From PNAI01 sp964575715 (GTDB taxonomy: Bacteria > Pseudomonadota > Alphaproteobacteria > Rhizobiales > Xanthobacteraceae), in assembly GCA_964575715.1 (NCBI GenBank), contig CAZNSG010000293.1, forward strand, positions 1 to 16,940: DNA of 16,940 bases, written 5' to 3'. Made by a program: the position numbers and the translations under genes. Shown here piece by piece: positions 1 through 6,333 of the stretch. The notes under the pieces are model-generated. The model was not told where the DNA came from. It saw only the letters and a program-made list of their open reading frames with translations, and did no database searches. Positions within the stretch are counted from its first letter, which is position 1. Each line of letters starts with the position of its first letter.

Positions 1-517
1 AGTTGTTGAAGACGGGAGACTTGGTTACGGGATCGGTCTTATAGCGCTGGACCTGTTCGAGATAGTTCCCAAGATCCTCAAGCTCCAGCGCGAGACCCGC
101 GGCGTCGTCCGGCGTCACTTCGGATGCAAGCAGCGCCTCGATGCTTTCCTTTGCCAATGCGGCGACATCGGTCTTGCGGGCCGCCGCGATCGCCTTCAGG
201 CGCGGGAATTCGCTCAGCTCGTCCACCGGCGAGAAATACTCCTGCACTCCACGGCAGTTGCCGTTCTCGTCCGCCGAGTTCAGATCGGCGACGATGTAGC
301 GTTGCCGCAGATTCTCCGAGAGTTTGAAGCTCTCATTGATTGCGGCGGATAGCGGAAAGGCTTCCCCGGTTTTCGGATCCTTCAACGTCTCAAAAGGAAT
401 CCGGCAGCTCGCGTTCACATCCGGGCTCGTTTCGGCCGCAAACGAAGCCATCGTGCTGGCGGCCCATGCAAGAACGCAGGCGCCTGTCGCCAATCCCAAG
501 ACGTAGCGAGTTTTCAT
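1..517 (-). CDS. Secreted hypothetical protein, C-terminus cut off by the window edge
   Basis: An open frame on the minus strand starts at ATG 517-515 and runs without a stop off the left edge, giving about 172 residues. The N-terminus (MKTRYVLGLATGACVLAWAA) is a signal peptide: a Lys/Arg start, a hydrophobic core and small residues to about residue 28, so the product is probably exported. The mature part is hydrophilic and acidic. It has two cysteines (about C38 and C88) that could form a disulfide once periplasmic. Its second half reads as amphipathic helices rich in Ala, Glu and Leu. I recognise no family or catalytic motif. The gene is divergent from the hydrolase gene at 845 across 327 bases. 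An imperfect 15-bp tandem duplication touches the start codon (517-546). That the frame is real is supported by its length, its good codon texture and its signal peptide; its function is unknown. Confidence 0.72.
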   Translation of the reverse strand, partial: MKTRYVLGLATGACVLAWAASTMASFAAETSPDVNASCRIPFETLKDPKTGEAFPLSAAINESFKLSENLRQRYIVADLNSADENGNCRGVQEYFSPVDELSEFPRLKAIAAARKTDVAALAKESIEALLASEVTPDDAAGLALELEDLGNYLEQVQRYKTDPVTKSPVFNN

Positions 518-546
518 TGTGAGCTGTTAAGTTGTGATCTGTTGAA
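517..546. repeat. Imperfect 15-bp tandem duplication at a start codon
   Basis: Units ttgtgagctgttaag (517-531) and ttgtgatctgttgaa (532-546) agree at 12 of 15 positions. They lie immediately upstream of the start codon of the leftmost gene, so they fall in its 5' untranslated region. They could be a decayed duplication like the exact 15-bp ones elsewhere in the window, or a direct-repeat protein binding site. The sequence alone does not decide. Confidence 0.5.
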
Positions 547-844
547 TTTGGTCCATAATTTAGCGGACTCTTTTTACACAATATCGATCGAAAACCAAGG
601 CCCTATATGACTTTTTTGAGCCATAAAGCACCGAACAATATCCGATTATAATGACAAGGTATTCCTGCTCTCGCATGTCTGTATAGAGGATTGCAGCAGG
701 GGGCGGGAATGTGCCTTGGAGCGAGCCAGAAAAGGCAGTTTACGCGGCTTGACAGATTTGGCCGTTAGGACAAAAATTCCATCAAAATAGTCTCATAAGT
801 CGTCTAGAATAGGAGTTATTGGCTGCTCAATAAGGCGCAGACTT
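518..844. promoter_or_regulatory. Divergent intergenic region, probable promoters in both directions
   Basis: This stretch of 327 bases separates the two divergent secreted-protein genes and is clearly AT-richer than the rest of the window. No convincing gene or RNA was found in it. A perfect -35-like TTGACA lies at 749-754 on the plus strand, but the sequence 16-18 bases downstream (caaaaatt) is only a poor -10 element. A second weak -10-like TAGAAT is at 805-810. AAGG at 832-835 could serve as ribosome binding site for the gene starting at 845. Promoter placement is a guess; only the divergent arrangement is firm. Confidence 0.3.
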
Positions 845-1909
845 ATGAAGCAGGCTTTGAAAAAATTGCGTTGGTCATCTGCCTCGCTTCTGCTGACGGC
901 ATTACTGATTTTGACACCTTTCGAAAGCGTTGAGGGTGCCGTCCCGAAAAAGCGCAGCAAAACGCCGCGCATTGAAAAAATAATTCCAGTTCAACCGCGT
1001 GCAGTTCAACCGCGTCCCGTTCAACCGCGTATTGAATCTCCGATAGGGGCGAAGACGTGGCTTGCTGAATTTGACACAGCACCTTTTCCCTACGATGGCA
1101 TGTTGCCTGGCACGAATGCCCGATTTTTGAATGTGTCATCCGGAAAAAGAAAAGGTCACCAAACACGGCTTGGGCGCGTATTCTGGCAAGATGAGACTTA
1201 CCGCGAACGTCGGGTTCTCCTTCACATTCCCAAAGAATTTGATGTCAGCCGCCCCGGCGTCATCATTGTTTATTTCCACGGCCACGGTGCGACGCTCGGA
1301 CGTGATGTACACGATCGCCAAAAGGTCCCCGCGCAAATATCCGCTTCGGGCATCAATGCGGTTTTGGTGGCGCCTCAGTTTGCCGTCAATGCCCGGGATT
1401 CCAGCGCCGGAAAATTTTGGGAACCAGGAGCCTTCGACCGGTTTGTCCGAGAATCCGCCATCAAGCTTGCAAATCTCCATGGCGACCCTCTGGCATCGCA
1501 AGCATTCGCAAACATGCCGGTCGTGATTGTAGCGTACAGCGGCGGGTATCTTGCGACAGCCTGGTGCCTAAAGGTGGGAGGAGTCCAGAGCCGGGTGCGG
1601 GGGGTCGTTCTACTCGATGCGCTCTATGGCGAACTCGACAAATTCGCAGCTTGGATTGCAAATAACAGATCGACATTTTTTGTGAGCGCTTACACCGGTT
1701 CTACCAAAGGAAAAAATGCCGCGCTACAAACCATTCTTGCCCAGCAGAAAATTGCTTATGATACCGTATTAAAACCACACAAATGGCAACACGGGGTTAC
1801 GTTCTTGTCGACCAATTCCAACGTCAGTCACGGGAGTTTTGTGACGCAAGCTTGGGCGGACTATCCGATCAAAGACCTATTGAGCAGACTTGATGAATAT
1901 CGCCGCTGA
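845..1909 (+). CDS. Secreted alpha/beta-hydrolase-like protein
   Basis: The 354-residue product has a signal peptide: MKQALKKLRW, then a hydrophobic stretch to about residue 25, with likely cleavage near residue 31. A basic, proline-containing linker holds three VQPR repeats (about 49-62). The body reads as an alpha/beta-hydrolase fold. A beta strand followed by HGHG (145-148) resembles an oxyanion-hole loop, and a strand followed by AYSGGY (230-235) gives a nucleophile elbow with S232. LLDALYG contains D258, and VSHGSF near the end supplies H329. S232, D258 and H329 would make a plausible Ser-Asp-His triad. The substrate cannot be named; an esterase or peptidase acting in the periplasm is the simplest inference. 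AAGG 9 bases upstream supports the ATG at 845. The gene is AT-richer than the core genes to the right and lies in the putative island left of tRNA-Val. Confidence 0.75.
   Translation: MKQALKKLRWSSASLLLTALLILTPFESVEGAVPKKRSKTPRIEKIIPVQPRAVQPRPVQPRIESPIGAKTWLAEFDTAPFPYDGMLPGTNARFLNVSSGKRKGHQTRLGRVFWQDETYRERRVLLHIPKEFDVSRPGVIIVYFHGHGATLGRDVHDRQKVPAQISASGINAVLVAPQFAVNARDSSAGKFWEPGAFDRFVRESAIKLANLHGDPLASQAFANMPVVIVAYSGGYLATAWCLKVGGVQSRVRGVVLLDALYGELDKFAAWIANNRSTFFVSAYTGSTKGKNAALQTILAQQKIAYDTVLKPHKWQHGVTFLSTNSNVSHGSFVTQAWADYPIKDLLSRLDEYRR
986..1030. repeat. Three 15-bp tandem units inside the hydrolase gene
   Basis: Three consecutive 15-base units (986-1000, 1001-1015, 1016-1030) share the exact 12-base core gttcaaccgcgt. 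Only their first three bases vary (cca, gca, ccc). In frame they encode VQPR repeated three times in the linker between signal peptide and hydrolase domain, so copy-number changes would only alter linker length. Confidence 0.9.
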
Positions 1910-1922
1910 CAATGATGAAATG

Positions 1923-1978
1923 CGCCAAGTAAACGCCCCAAGTTAACGCCCCAAGTAAACGCCCCAAGTTTACGCCTC
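1923..1978. repeat. 13-bp tandem repeat between secreted-protein genes
   Basis: Three full 13-base units are cgccccaagttaa (1934-1946), cgccccaagtaaa (1947-1959) and cgccccaagttta (1960-1972). They are preceded by a shortened unit cgccaagtaaa (1923-1933) and followed by a partial one starting cgcctc. The repeat begins just after the stop of the hydrolase gene and ends just before ATG 1984. It has no spacer structure and is too short for CRISPR. It may be replication slippage or a binding-site array; no function is visible. Confidence 0.85.
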
Positions 1979-1983
1979 ATGAC

Positions 1984-2145
1984 ATGCTGGCGGTAACCGC
2001 ATTCATGCTGTACTATCTCCAAGTACACCGGCTGGACCCAACGCTTGCCGGTTTCTTAATGATGCTCGTTGGCCTGGTGATTTATGAGATTGTACAAGTT
2101 CGAGTACGCACGTCCCGGTGCGACACGTCCCGGTGCGAAAAGTAG
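1984..2145 (+). CDS. Possible 53-residue single-pass membrane microprotein
   Basis: An ATG at 1984 opens a 53-codon frame ending at TAG 2143-2145. The product has two hydrophobic stretches (start MLAVTAFMLYYLQV; then LAGFLMMLVGLVIYEIV at about 22-38) and a basic tail ending TSRCDTSRCEK. The second stretch would make one credible membrane helix. The duplicated tail (TSRC twice) comes from the 15-bp duplication at 2111-2140. No Shine-Dalgarno sequence is visible before the ATG, and no family is recognised. It ends 10 bases before a GTG start of the next secreted protein, so the two could be translationally linked. It could equally be the 3' remnant of a larger membrane protein or a chance frame. 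Confidence 0.3.
   Translation: MLAVTAFMLYYLQVHRLDPTLAGFLMMLVGLVIYEIVQVRVRTSRCDTSRCEK
2111..2140. repeat. 15-bp tandem duplication
   Basis: cgtcccggtgcgaca (2111-2125) is followed directly by cgtcccggtgcgaaa (2126-2140), identical except for one base. Being a multiple of three, it keeps any frame open. It encodes RPGA twice if the downstream gene starts at ATG 2084, or TSRC twice in the small frame that starts at 1984. Confidence 0.9.
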
Positions 2146-2155
2146 CGCAGTCAAA

Positions 2156-3541
2156 GTGAACCGAATCGGATTTGCAGCCGTTATTGTCGCAAGCTTGCTG
2201 CTTGCATCGACGGCTCGCGCGCAACACGACCAAGTCGCCAGCGCCAACGATACCGCGCGTTTTCTCGCCGGAATGCAGCCATCGAATAATTCACCGCTAT
2301 TAAAGCTGGCTCAGGATGGCAACGCGAAGCAGCACGCCACCTACTTTGATACTGCTTTTGGCAATGTTGAAAAAAACCAACTGGCGAAAATCCGCGAGTG
2401 GTCGAGCGTAAATCTTAAATCGCCGCAGCCGGTCCTGTTTTACATGTTTGGCGGACCGGATTTCCTCTACGCAAACGCGTTCTTCCCCAATGCAACGAAC
2501 TACGTTCTGAGCGGTCTCGAACCGGTAGGCCAGATTCCAGATCTTATGAAGTTGCCGCCCGGGACGGCATTCCAGGCGCAAAGAAGTATCCAGGCCTCGT
2601 TACGCACGGTTCTGACCACGAGTTATTTCATAACGGCTCAAATGAGCCAGGATTTGAACTCTGGTCCCGTCTCCGGGACCATGCCGATCCTGTATGTGTT
2701 TCTTGCCCGTTCGGGTAAAGAACTCCGCAATGTAAGTCTGGTGTATCTCGACGAACGAGGCGTGTTGCATTCGGGCGATGGGACTCGGCTGCAAAGTCCG
2801 GCGCGGGGTGTAAAAATCGATTTCACCGCAAGTGATGGCCAGGCGAAGACGTTATATTATTTTAGCACCAATCTCGCCGATCAACGCGGCAAGGACATCG
2901 CACTCTTGCTGTTTTGCAAATCGCTGGGGCAGGGCGACAGTTTTGTTAAGAGCGCGTCATATCTCCTGCACAATCCGAACTTCTCTCAGGTCCGGAACTT
3001 CATGCTCGATAACAGCGCTTCGATCCTACAGGACGATACCGGTGCTCCGCTCGCGAACTTTGATACGGCACAGTGGCAACTTCGGCTATTCGGTCGCTAC
3101 ATGATGCCAATTTTTCCAACTTACTATCAGCCGAAACTGAATGAATTATATCAAAAAAACCAGCCGGTTCCGATTGACTTTGGGGTTGGCTATCGATGGC
3201 GCGCCAATGAATCGAATCTGATATTGGCGACAAGAAGTCTTGCTGCGCCAGAATCGACAGCCTCGATTTCGAAAGACGTGACGCCGCGAAGTGTTGAAAT
3301 TGAAACAACTGCAGTCGCAAGGAATCCAGTCGTTCAAACTCCTCCGAGCCTTCCAAGAGTCGCAAATGACCCAACGCGCAGGCCGGACGGCCCTCCTTTC
3401 TTCCCCCCTATTTTCAATGGTCTGCCTCCGGCGGTCGTCTCTGGGCCGGGCGCGGATCCAAATGGCCCCATGCGGCAGCTGCAGCAGTGCTGGGTCTCGA
3501 CTGACCGGGATCGGGGGTTTGGTTATTTTCGTCCGTGCTGA
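2156..3541 (+). CDS. Secreted protein of unknown function with a C-terminal Cys-Trp-Gly motif
   Basis: From GTG 2156 the product has 461 residues and begins directly with a normal signal peptide, with Ala-Arg-Ala cleavage near residue 22. An in-frame ATG at 2084 would add 24 residues ahead of it and overlap the small frame at 1984-2145. Neither start has a good ribosome binding site, so the start is uncertain. Residues about 25-360 look like one globular domain containing the motif VLFYMFGGPDFLYANAFFP (93-111) followed by YVLSGLEPVG. I recall similar motifs in unnamed hypothetical proteins but cannot assign a function. A low-complexity Pro/Thr/Ser/Val-rich tail (about 361-440) follows. The protein ends in CWVSTDRDRGFGYFRPC, where two cysteines bracket an aromatic and glycine-rich module. 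No catalytic motif or membrane anchor was seen. Base composition resembles the neighbouring hydrolase gene rather than the core genes. Confidence 0.8.
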   Translation: MNRIGFAAVIVASLLLASTARAQHDQVASANDTARFLAGMQPSNNSPLLKLAQDGNAKQHATYFDTAFGNVEKNQLAKIREWSSVNLKSPQPVLFYMFGGPDFLYANAFFPNATNYVLSGLEPVGQIPDLMKLPPGTAFQAQRSIQASLRTVLTTSYFITAQMSQDLNSGPVSGTMPILYVFLARSGKELRNVSLVYLDERGVLHSGDGTRLQSPARGVKIDFTASDGQAKTLYYFSTNLADQRGKDIALLLFCKSLGQGDSFVKSASYLLHNPNFSQVRNFMLDNSASILQDDTGAPLANFDTAQWQLRLFGRYMMPIFPTYYQPKLNELYQKNQPVPIDFGVGYRWRANESNLILATRSLAAPESTASISKDVTPRSVEIETTAVARNPVVQTPPSLPRVANDPTRRPDGPPFFPPIFNGLPPAVVSGPGADPNGPMRQLQQCWVSTDRDRGFGYFRPC

Positions 3542-3769
3542 ATTAACACGCGAGCAGAACCGGAAATGGTGCGCGCCAGATAACGAGCTGGACGCGAATA
3601 TGAAAGCGATGAACTTCTCGGAAAATATCGAACTTGCAAGAATGCCCGCAGAACAAAGTCCGCGGATTTTCCACGGTTCGTAGCGTTCGTTTCGCATTTC
3701 GTTCTGCTTTGAGCCGCCGGACAATGAAACATCGAGAATGCGGAAGCTCAAGCAAATCCGGAAATTGGA

Positions 3770-3844
3770 TGGTGGGCGCTGTAGGGATTGAACCTACGAC
3801 CTCTCCCGTGTGAAGGGAACGCTCTCCCGCTGAGCTAAGCGCCC
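3770..3844 (-). tRNA. tRNA-Val, anticodon CAC
   Basis: The reverse strand folds into a complete cloverleaf. The acceptor stem is GGGCGCT/AGCGCCC. The D arm is GCTC/GAGC with a 7-base loop. The anticodon stem is TTCCC/GGGAG, closed partly by G-T, with loop TTCACAC giving anticodon CAC (GTG codons). The T arm is GTAGG-TTCAATC-CCTAC. The discriminator is A and the CCA is encoded (plus-strand tgg at 3770-3772). Length is 75 with CCA. Its 3' end faces the low-GC segment to the left, a common island insertion geometry. Confidence 0.97.
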
Positions 3845-3886
3845 GGCTCTGTTTCCAACAAAACGGCTAAGCCTCTGGCGGACCTT

Positions 3887-3955
3887 CCTTCGCCCGCCGA
3901 TCCAGCCTTCGCAGCCGAAGCGGCTGCTTCGGCGGAGTAGGCTCGCGAAGGCGGG
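3887..3955. repeat. GC-rich palindromic (REP-like) element, possible terminator of the lipoprotein gene
   Basis: An inner perfect hairpin GCAGCCG-aag-CGGCTGC (3911-3917 and 3921-3927) sits within an outer pair ccttcgc (3906-3912) and gcgaagg (3945-3951). A further ccttcgcccgcc at 3887-3898 lies to the left. The outer and inner arms share two bases, so they are alternative or branched folds. It lies directly after the stop of the minus-strand lipoprotein gene and before the tRNA. No T-run follows on either strand, so a dispersed palindromic repeat is as likely as a terminator. Confidence 0.5.
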
Positions 3956-4486
3956 TCACCGCGGCGTCGGCGTTGCCGTCGGCGTCGGCCAGGGCGACGG
4001 CGGTGCCGACGCGGGTGCCGCCGACATCGGCTCCGCCGGCGGTTTGGGCTTGGCCGCCGCCTGCGGTTTTTTCTTTGGCGCGGGCTTTGCGGCGGGCGGT
4101 GGCGGCTGCGGTCTTCGCACCGGCACTGCCAGCATCAGCTCGACATAGACCGGATTTGGCGCCATGCGGGGCGGTGGAATTTCTCCCGATATCTCGTTAA
4201 CCCCACCGGTCGATGACGCCATTTTCACCGGCACGGATTGCGCCTGGTATCCGGCAAGCGTGAATGTCGCCGTCAATTCGTTTGCCGCGACCGAGAGCGC
4301 GCAAGGCGTGCGGCAGGTTTGGCCCGTGGATGTTTTGACCTCGGCGCCCGGCGGCTCGGATTCAAACTCCAGGGTCGTGGCCGGCGAGGTCAACCCCAAG
4401 TTCGGCATCTCGAAACTTGGCAGTGAGAAACCCGCGCAGGCCGCAAGTGCGAAACTGGATATTGTAATGACTAGGACTCTGAGCAT
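3956..4486 (-). CDS. PEGA-domain-like lipoprotein with Pro/Ala/Lys-rich tail
   Basis: From ATG 4486 the product has 176 residues. It starts with a lipoprotein signal, MLRVLVITISSFALAAC: hydrophobic core and lipobox LAAC with C17 as the lipidation site. An upstream in-frame ATG at 4549 would add 21 charged residues that spoil this signal, so 4486 is preferred. Residues about 39-87 (LEFESEPPGAEVKTSTGQ, then CRTPC, then a strand ending AGYQAQSVPV) match the pattern of a PEGA-type beta domain. Such domains occur on the outside of many bacterial envelope proteins. The last 70 residues are low-complexity Pro/Ala/Lys, typical of a periplasmic or wall-associated spacer. It is probably an outer-membrane or periplasm-facing lipoprotein of unknown role. 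It is transcribed towards the tRNA and is separated from gph by 245 bases. Confidence 0.75.
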   Translation of the reverse strand: MLRVLVITISSFALAACAGFSLPSFEMPNLGLTSPATTLEFESEPPGAEVKTSTGQTCRTPCALSVAANELTATFTLAGYQAQSVPVKMASSTGGVNEISGEIPPPRMAPNPVYVELMLAVPVRRPQPPPPAAKPAPKKKPQAAAKPKPPAEPMSAAPASAPPSPWPTPTATPTPR

Positions 4487-4614
4487 GATGATTTCCGTCA
4501 ACTCGTGCGGCCGGCGGCCGCATTTCCGGGTGACAAGGTAGACCGACACGTGAACGGTACGAACTGGCGTACCGGCTTCGCTGCATCGCCAATGGCGACC
4601 GGGCTGGCCGGCTG

Positions 4615-4643
4615 AAGTATTCGAATGCCGACACGGACGTCAA
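4615..4643 (-). promoter_or_regulatory. Candidate sigma-70-type promoter of the lipoprotein gene
   Basis: On the minus strand TTGACG (plus 4643-4638) is followed after 17 bases by ATACTT (plus 4620-4615), about 130 bases upstream of the lipoprotein start. The spacing is ideal, but the -10 match is moderate and alphaproteobacterial promoters are loose. An AT-rich block at 4650-4710 lies just upstream and would suit an UP-like region. This is inference only. Confidence 0.3.
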
Positions 4644-4731
4644 GCGTACAGTTTGATTAGATTGTGCTCTTATTAGGGTAAATTATGCATTAATCTGCAA
4701 ATATTTCTTCGCTCTTGATCGGGGCCGTGGA

Positions 4732-5409
4732 TCAAGCGCCATGCGGGAGAAGATCGAAAACGGCACGCGGCAGCTTATCGAAATGGCCGATGATCCGGTC
4801 GGGCCCGAGTTGCGCCACCGGCGTCTCGGTATAGCCGAAATCGACCGCAATCACCGGTACCGCTGCCGCGCGCGCCGTGTCGATATCGGTTGCGGAATCT
4901 CCCACCAGCACCGCCCGTTCGAGGCTGCCGCCGGCCTGCTTTATTGTGCGCCGCAAAATCTCGGGATCGGGCTTATGCATCCCGAACGTGTCCTGACCAC
5001 AGATTGCGGCGAAGCGGGCGCTCAAGCCCAGCGCATCGAGCAGGCGCCGCGAGAGCCATTCCAGCTTGTTGGTGCAGACCGCAAATCGGTATTCCCTGGC
5101 GGCGAGCAGATCGAGCGCGGCGACCAAGCCCGGAAAGGGCTGCGAATGGACCGCAATATGAGCGGCATAGTGCGCGATGAAAGCCTCGAACATCCGGTCG
5201 GTGTCGCGCACTGCGAATGTGCGCTGCTGGTGCGCAAGCCCATGCTCGATCATGCGCCGGGCACCGCCGCCGACCATGTTGCGCGCCGTTTCATAAGGCA
5301 CCGCCGGTAGCCCTTCACGTGCAAACACAGCGTTCAGAGTGGCAATCAGATCGGGCGCCGTATCGACCAGCGTTCCGTCGAGATCGAAAACAACCGTCAT
5401 CACAGACAT
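4732..5409 (-). CDS. gph: Phosphoglycolate phosphatase, HAD family
   Basis: The 225-residue product is a soluble HAD hydrolase of the Gph type, removing phosphate from 2-phosphoglycolate. All four HAD motifs are present. Motif I is VFDLDGTLVD (nucleophile D9 and acid/base D11). Motif II is the threonine in VCTNK (T113). Motif III is the lysine in HKPDPE (K146). Motif IV is VGDSATDIDTA (D171, D175), which binds magnesium. The helical cap lies between motifs I and II at about residues 16-95, the usual place in Gph and related phosphatases. Length is normal for the family. The start at 5409 (MSV) is as good as the in-frame ATG at 5400; neither has a clear ribosome binding site. It is divergent from rpiA across 194 bases. 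Related sugar-phosphate phosphatases cannot be excluded by sequence reading alone. Confidence 0.9.
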   Translation of the reverse strand: MSVMTVVFDLDGTLVDTAPDLIATLNAVFAREGLPAVPYETARNMVGGGARRMIEHGLAHQQRTFAVRDTDRMFEAFIAHYAAHIAVHSQPFPGLVAALDLLAAREYRFAVCTNKLEWLSRRLLDALGLSARFAAICGQDTFGMHKPDPEILRRTIKQAGGSLERAVLVGDSATDIDTARAAAVPVIAVDFGYTETPVAQLGPDRIIGHFDKLPRAVFDLLPHGA

Positions 5410-5509
5410 GGCTGATCGCTAGCTGGCTGGCGGTTTCTAGGCAAGACGTCATTTTTCGCCGCCCAGCATCGCGGAAACGAGCAAAGCGCCATGGCGACGG
5501 CATGAATGG

Positions 5510-5531
5510 AGCGGTGGGAAGACCGCTTTTT
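5510..5531 (+). terminator. Terminator-like hairpin upstream of rpiA
   Basis: The perfect 6-bp stem AGCGGT (5510-5515) / ACCGCT (5522-5527), with loop gggaag, runs into TTTT (5528-5531). This is the form of a short intrinsic terminator reading on the plus strand. It lies 72 bases before the rpiA start in a divergent intergenic region, where no plus-strand gene ends. It could end a short leader or antisense transcript to gph, or be chance. Confidence 0.3.
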
Positions 5532-5603
5532 GGCTTTGCGGCCATGCCGAACGAGGCTAGATAGGCCGCTTCTTTACCCTGAACCCTTCCTTCTGTCGCG
5601 CTC

Positions 5604-6302
5604 ATGGATGTCGACGCTCAAAAACGTCAGGCCGCCGCCTGCGCGGTGGGATGGGTCAAGCCCGGCATGCGGCTCGGCCTTGGCACCGGCTCGACCGCCC
5701 GGCATTTCTTGGAACTTCTCGCCGAGCGGGTGCGCGGCGGTCTCAATATCGTGGGTGTTGCGACCTCGGAAGCAACACGCGCAGACGCCGAACGGCTGGG
5801 TGTGCCGCTCACCACTCTCGACCAGACGCCAACGCTCGATTTGACCGTGGACGGAGCCGACGAGATCGCCCCGGATTTATGCCTTATCAAAGGCGGCGGC
5901 GGTGCGCTGTTGCGCGAGAAGATCGTGGCCGCGGCATCGGCTCGCATGATTGTCATCGCCGACGAATCCAAATGGGTTCCAGCGCTGGGCCGCTATCCGC
6001 TGCCGATTGAAGTGGTGCCCTTTGGGCTTGCGGCAACGCGGCGGGCGATCGAAACCGCCGCCGCCGCGGCCGGCGCGCCGGGGCAGGCCGAACTGCGGCG
6101 GGACAAGAATGGTCATGCTTTCGTCACGGATGGCGGCCACTGGATACTCGATGCTACCCTTGGCCACATAGCCGATCCCAAGGCGCTTGCCGATCGACTC
6201 TCGCCCATTCCAGGTGTGGTAGAACATGGTCTATTCATAGGTCTTGCGCAGGCCGCCATTCTCGCAGGACCGGACGGCATCCGTATCGTCGAGCGGTCTT
6301 GA
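5604..6302 (+). CDS. rpiA: Ribose-5-phosphate isomerase A
   Basis: The 232-residue product converts ribose-5-phosphate and ribulose-5-phosphate in the non-oxidative pentose phosphate pathway in the cytoplasm. Family signatures are in order. GLGTGSTA (25-32) is the phosphate-binding loop. TVDGADEI carries D83 and D86, LIKGGGGALLREK carries K96 and the catalytic base E105, and VIADESKWV follows. These correspond to D81, D84, K94 and E103 of E. coli RpiA. Length is typical. The ATG at 5604 begins a conserved N-terminal helix; no strong ribosome binding site is seen before it. It starts a same-strand run rpiA - DUF2059 gene - gor with small gaps (31 and 54 bases), which suggests one operon. It would supply pentose phosphates and, through the pathway, erythrose-4-phosphate for the DAHP synthase encoded downstream. 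Confidence 0.96.
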   Translation: MDVDAQKRQAAACAVGWVKPGMRLGLGTGSTARHFLELLAERVRGGLNIVGVATSEATRADAERLGVPLTTLDQTPTLDLTVDGADEIAPDLCLIKGGGGALLREKIVAAASARMIVIADESKWVPALGRYPLPIEVVPFGLAATRRAIETAAAAAGAPGQAELRRDKNGHAFVTDGGHWILDATLGHIADPKALADRLSPIPGVVEHGLFIGLAQAAILAGPDGIRIVERS

Positions 6303-6320
6303 TATGGAACTCTCACGCGA

Positions 6321-6325
6321 AAGGA
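6321..6325 (+). promoter_or_regulatory. Ribosome binding site deciding the DUF2059 gene start
   Basis: AAGGA lies 8 bases before ATG 6334. The upstream candidate ATG 6304 overlaps the end region of rpiA, has no such site, and would put charged residues (MELSRERNRY) before the signal peptide. This supports 6334. Confidence 0.65.
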
Positions 6326-6333
6326 ATCGTTAC

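Noticed and set aside
1923..1978. Repeat array resembling a mini CRISPR
   Set aside because: Units are 13 bases with no unique spacers, and there are no cas genes; it is a simple tandem repeat.
3291..3683. 130-codon plus-strand frame overlapping the end of the secreted protein and extending past its stop
   Set aside because: Considered as a possible frameshifted continuation, but the CWVSTDRDRGFGYFRPC ending looks like a natural C-terminus and the extension has no recognisable feature.
3146..3751. 201-codon minus-strand frame opposite the end of the secreted protein gene
   Set aside because: It overlaps the 3' part of a better supported plus-strand gene. Its translation is Ser/Arg-rich without a domain.
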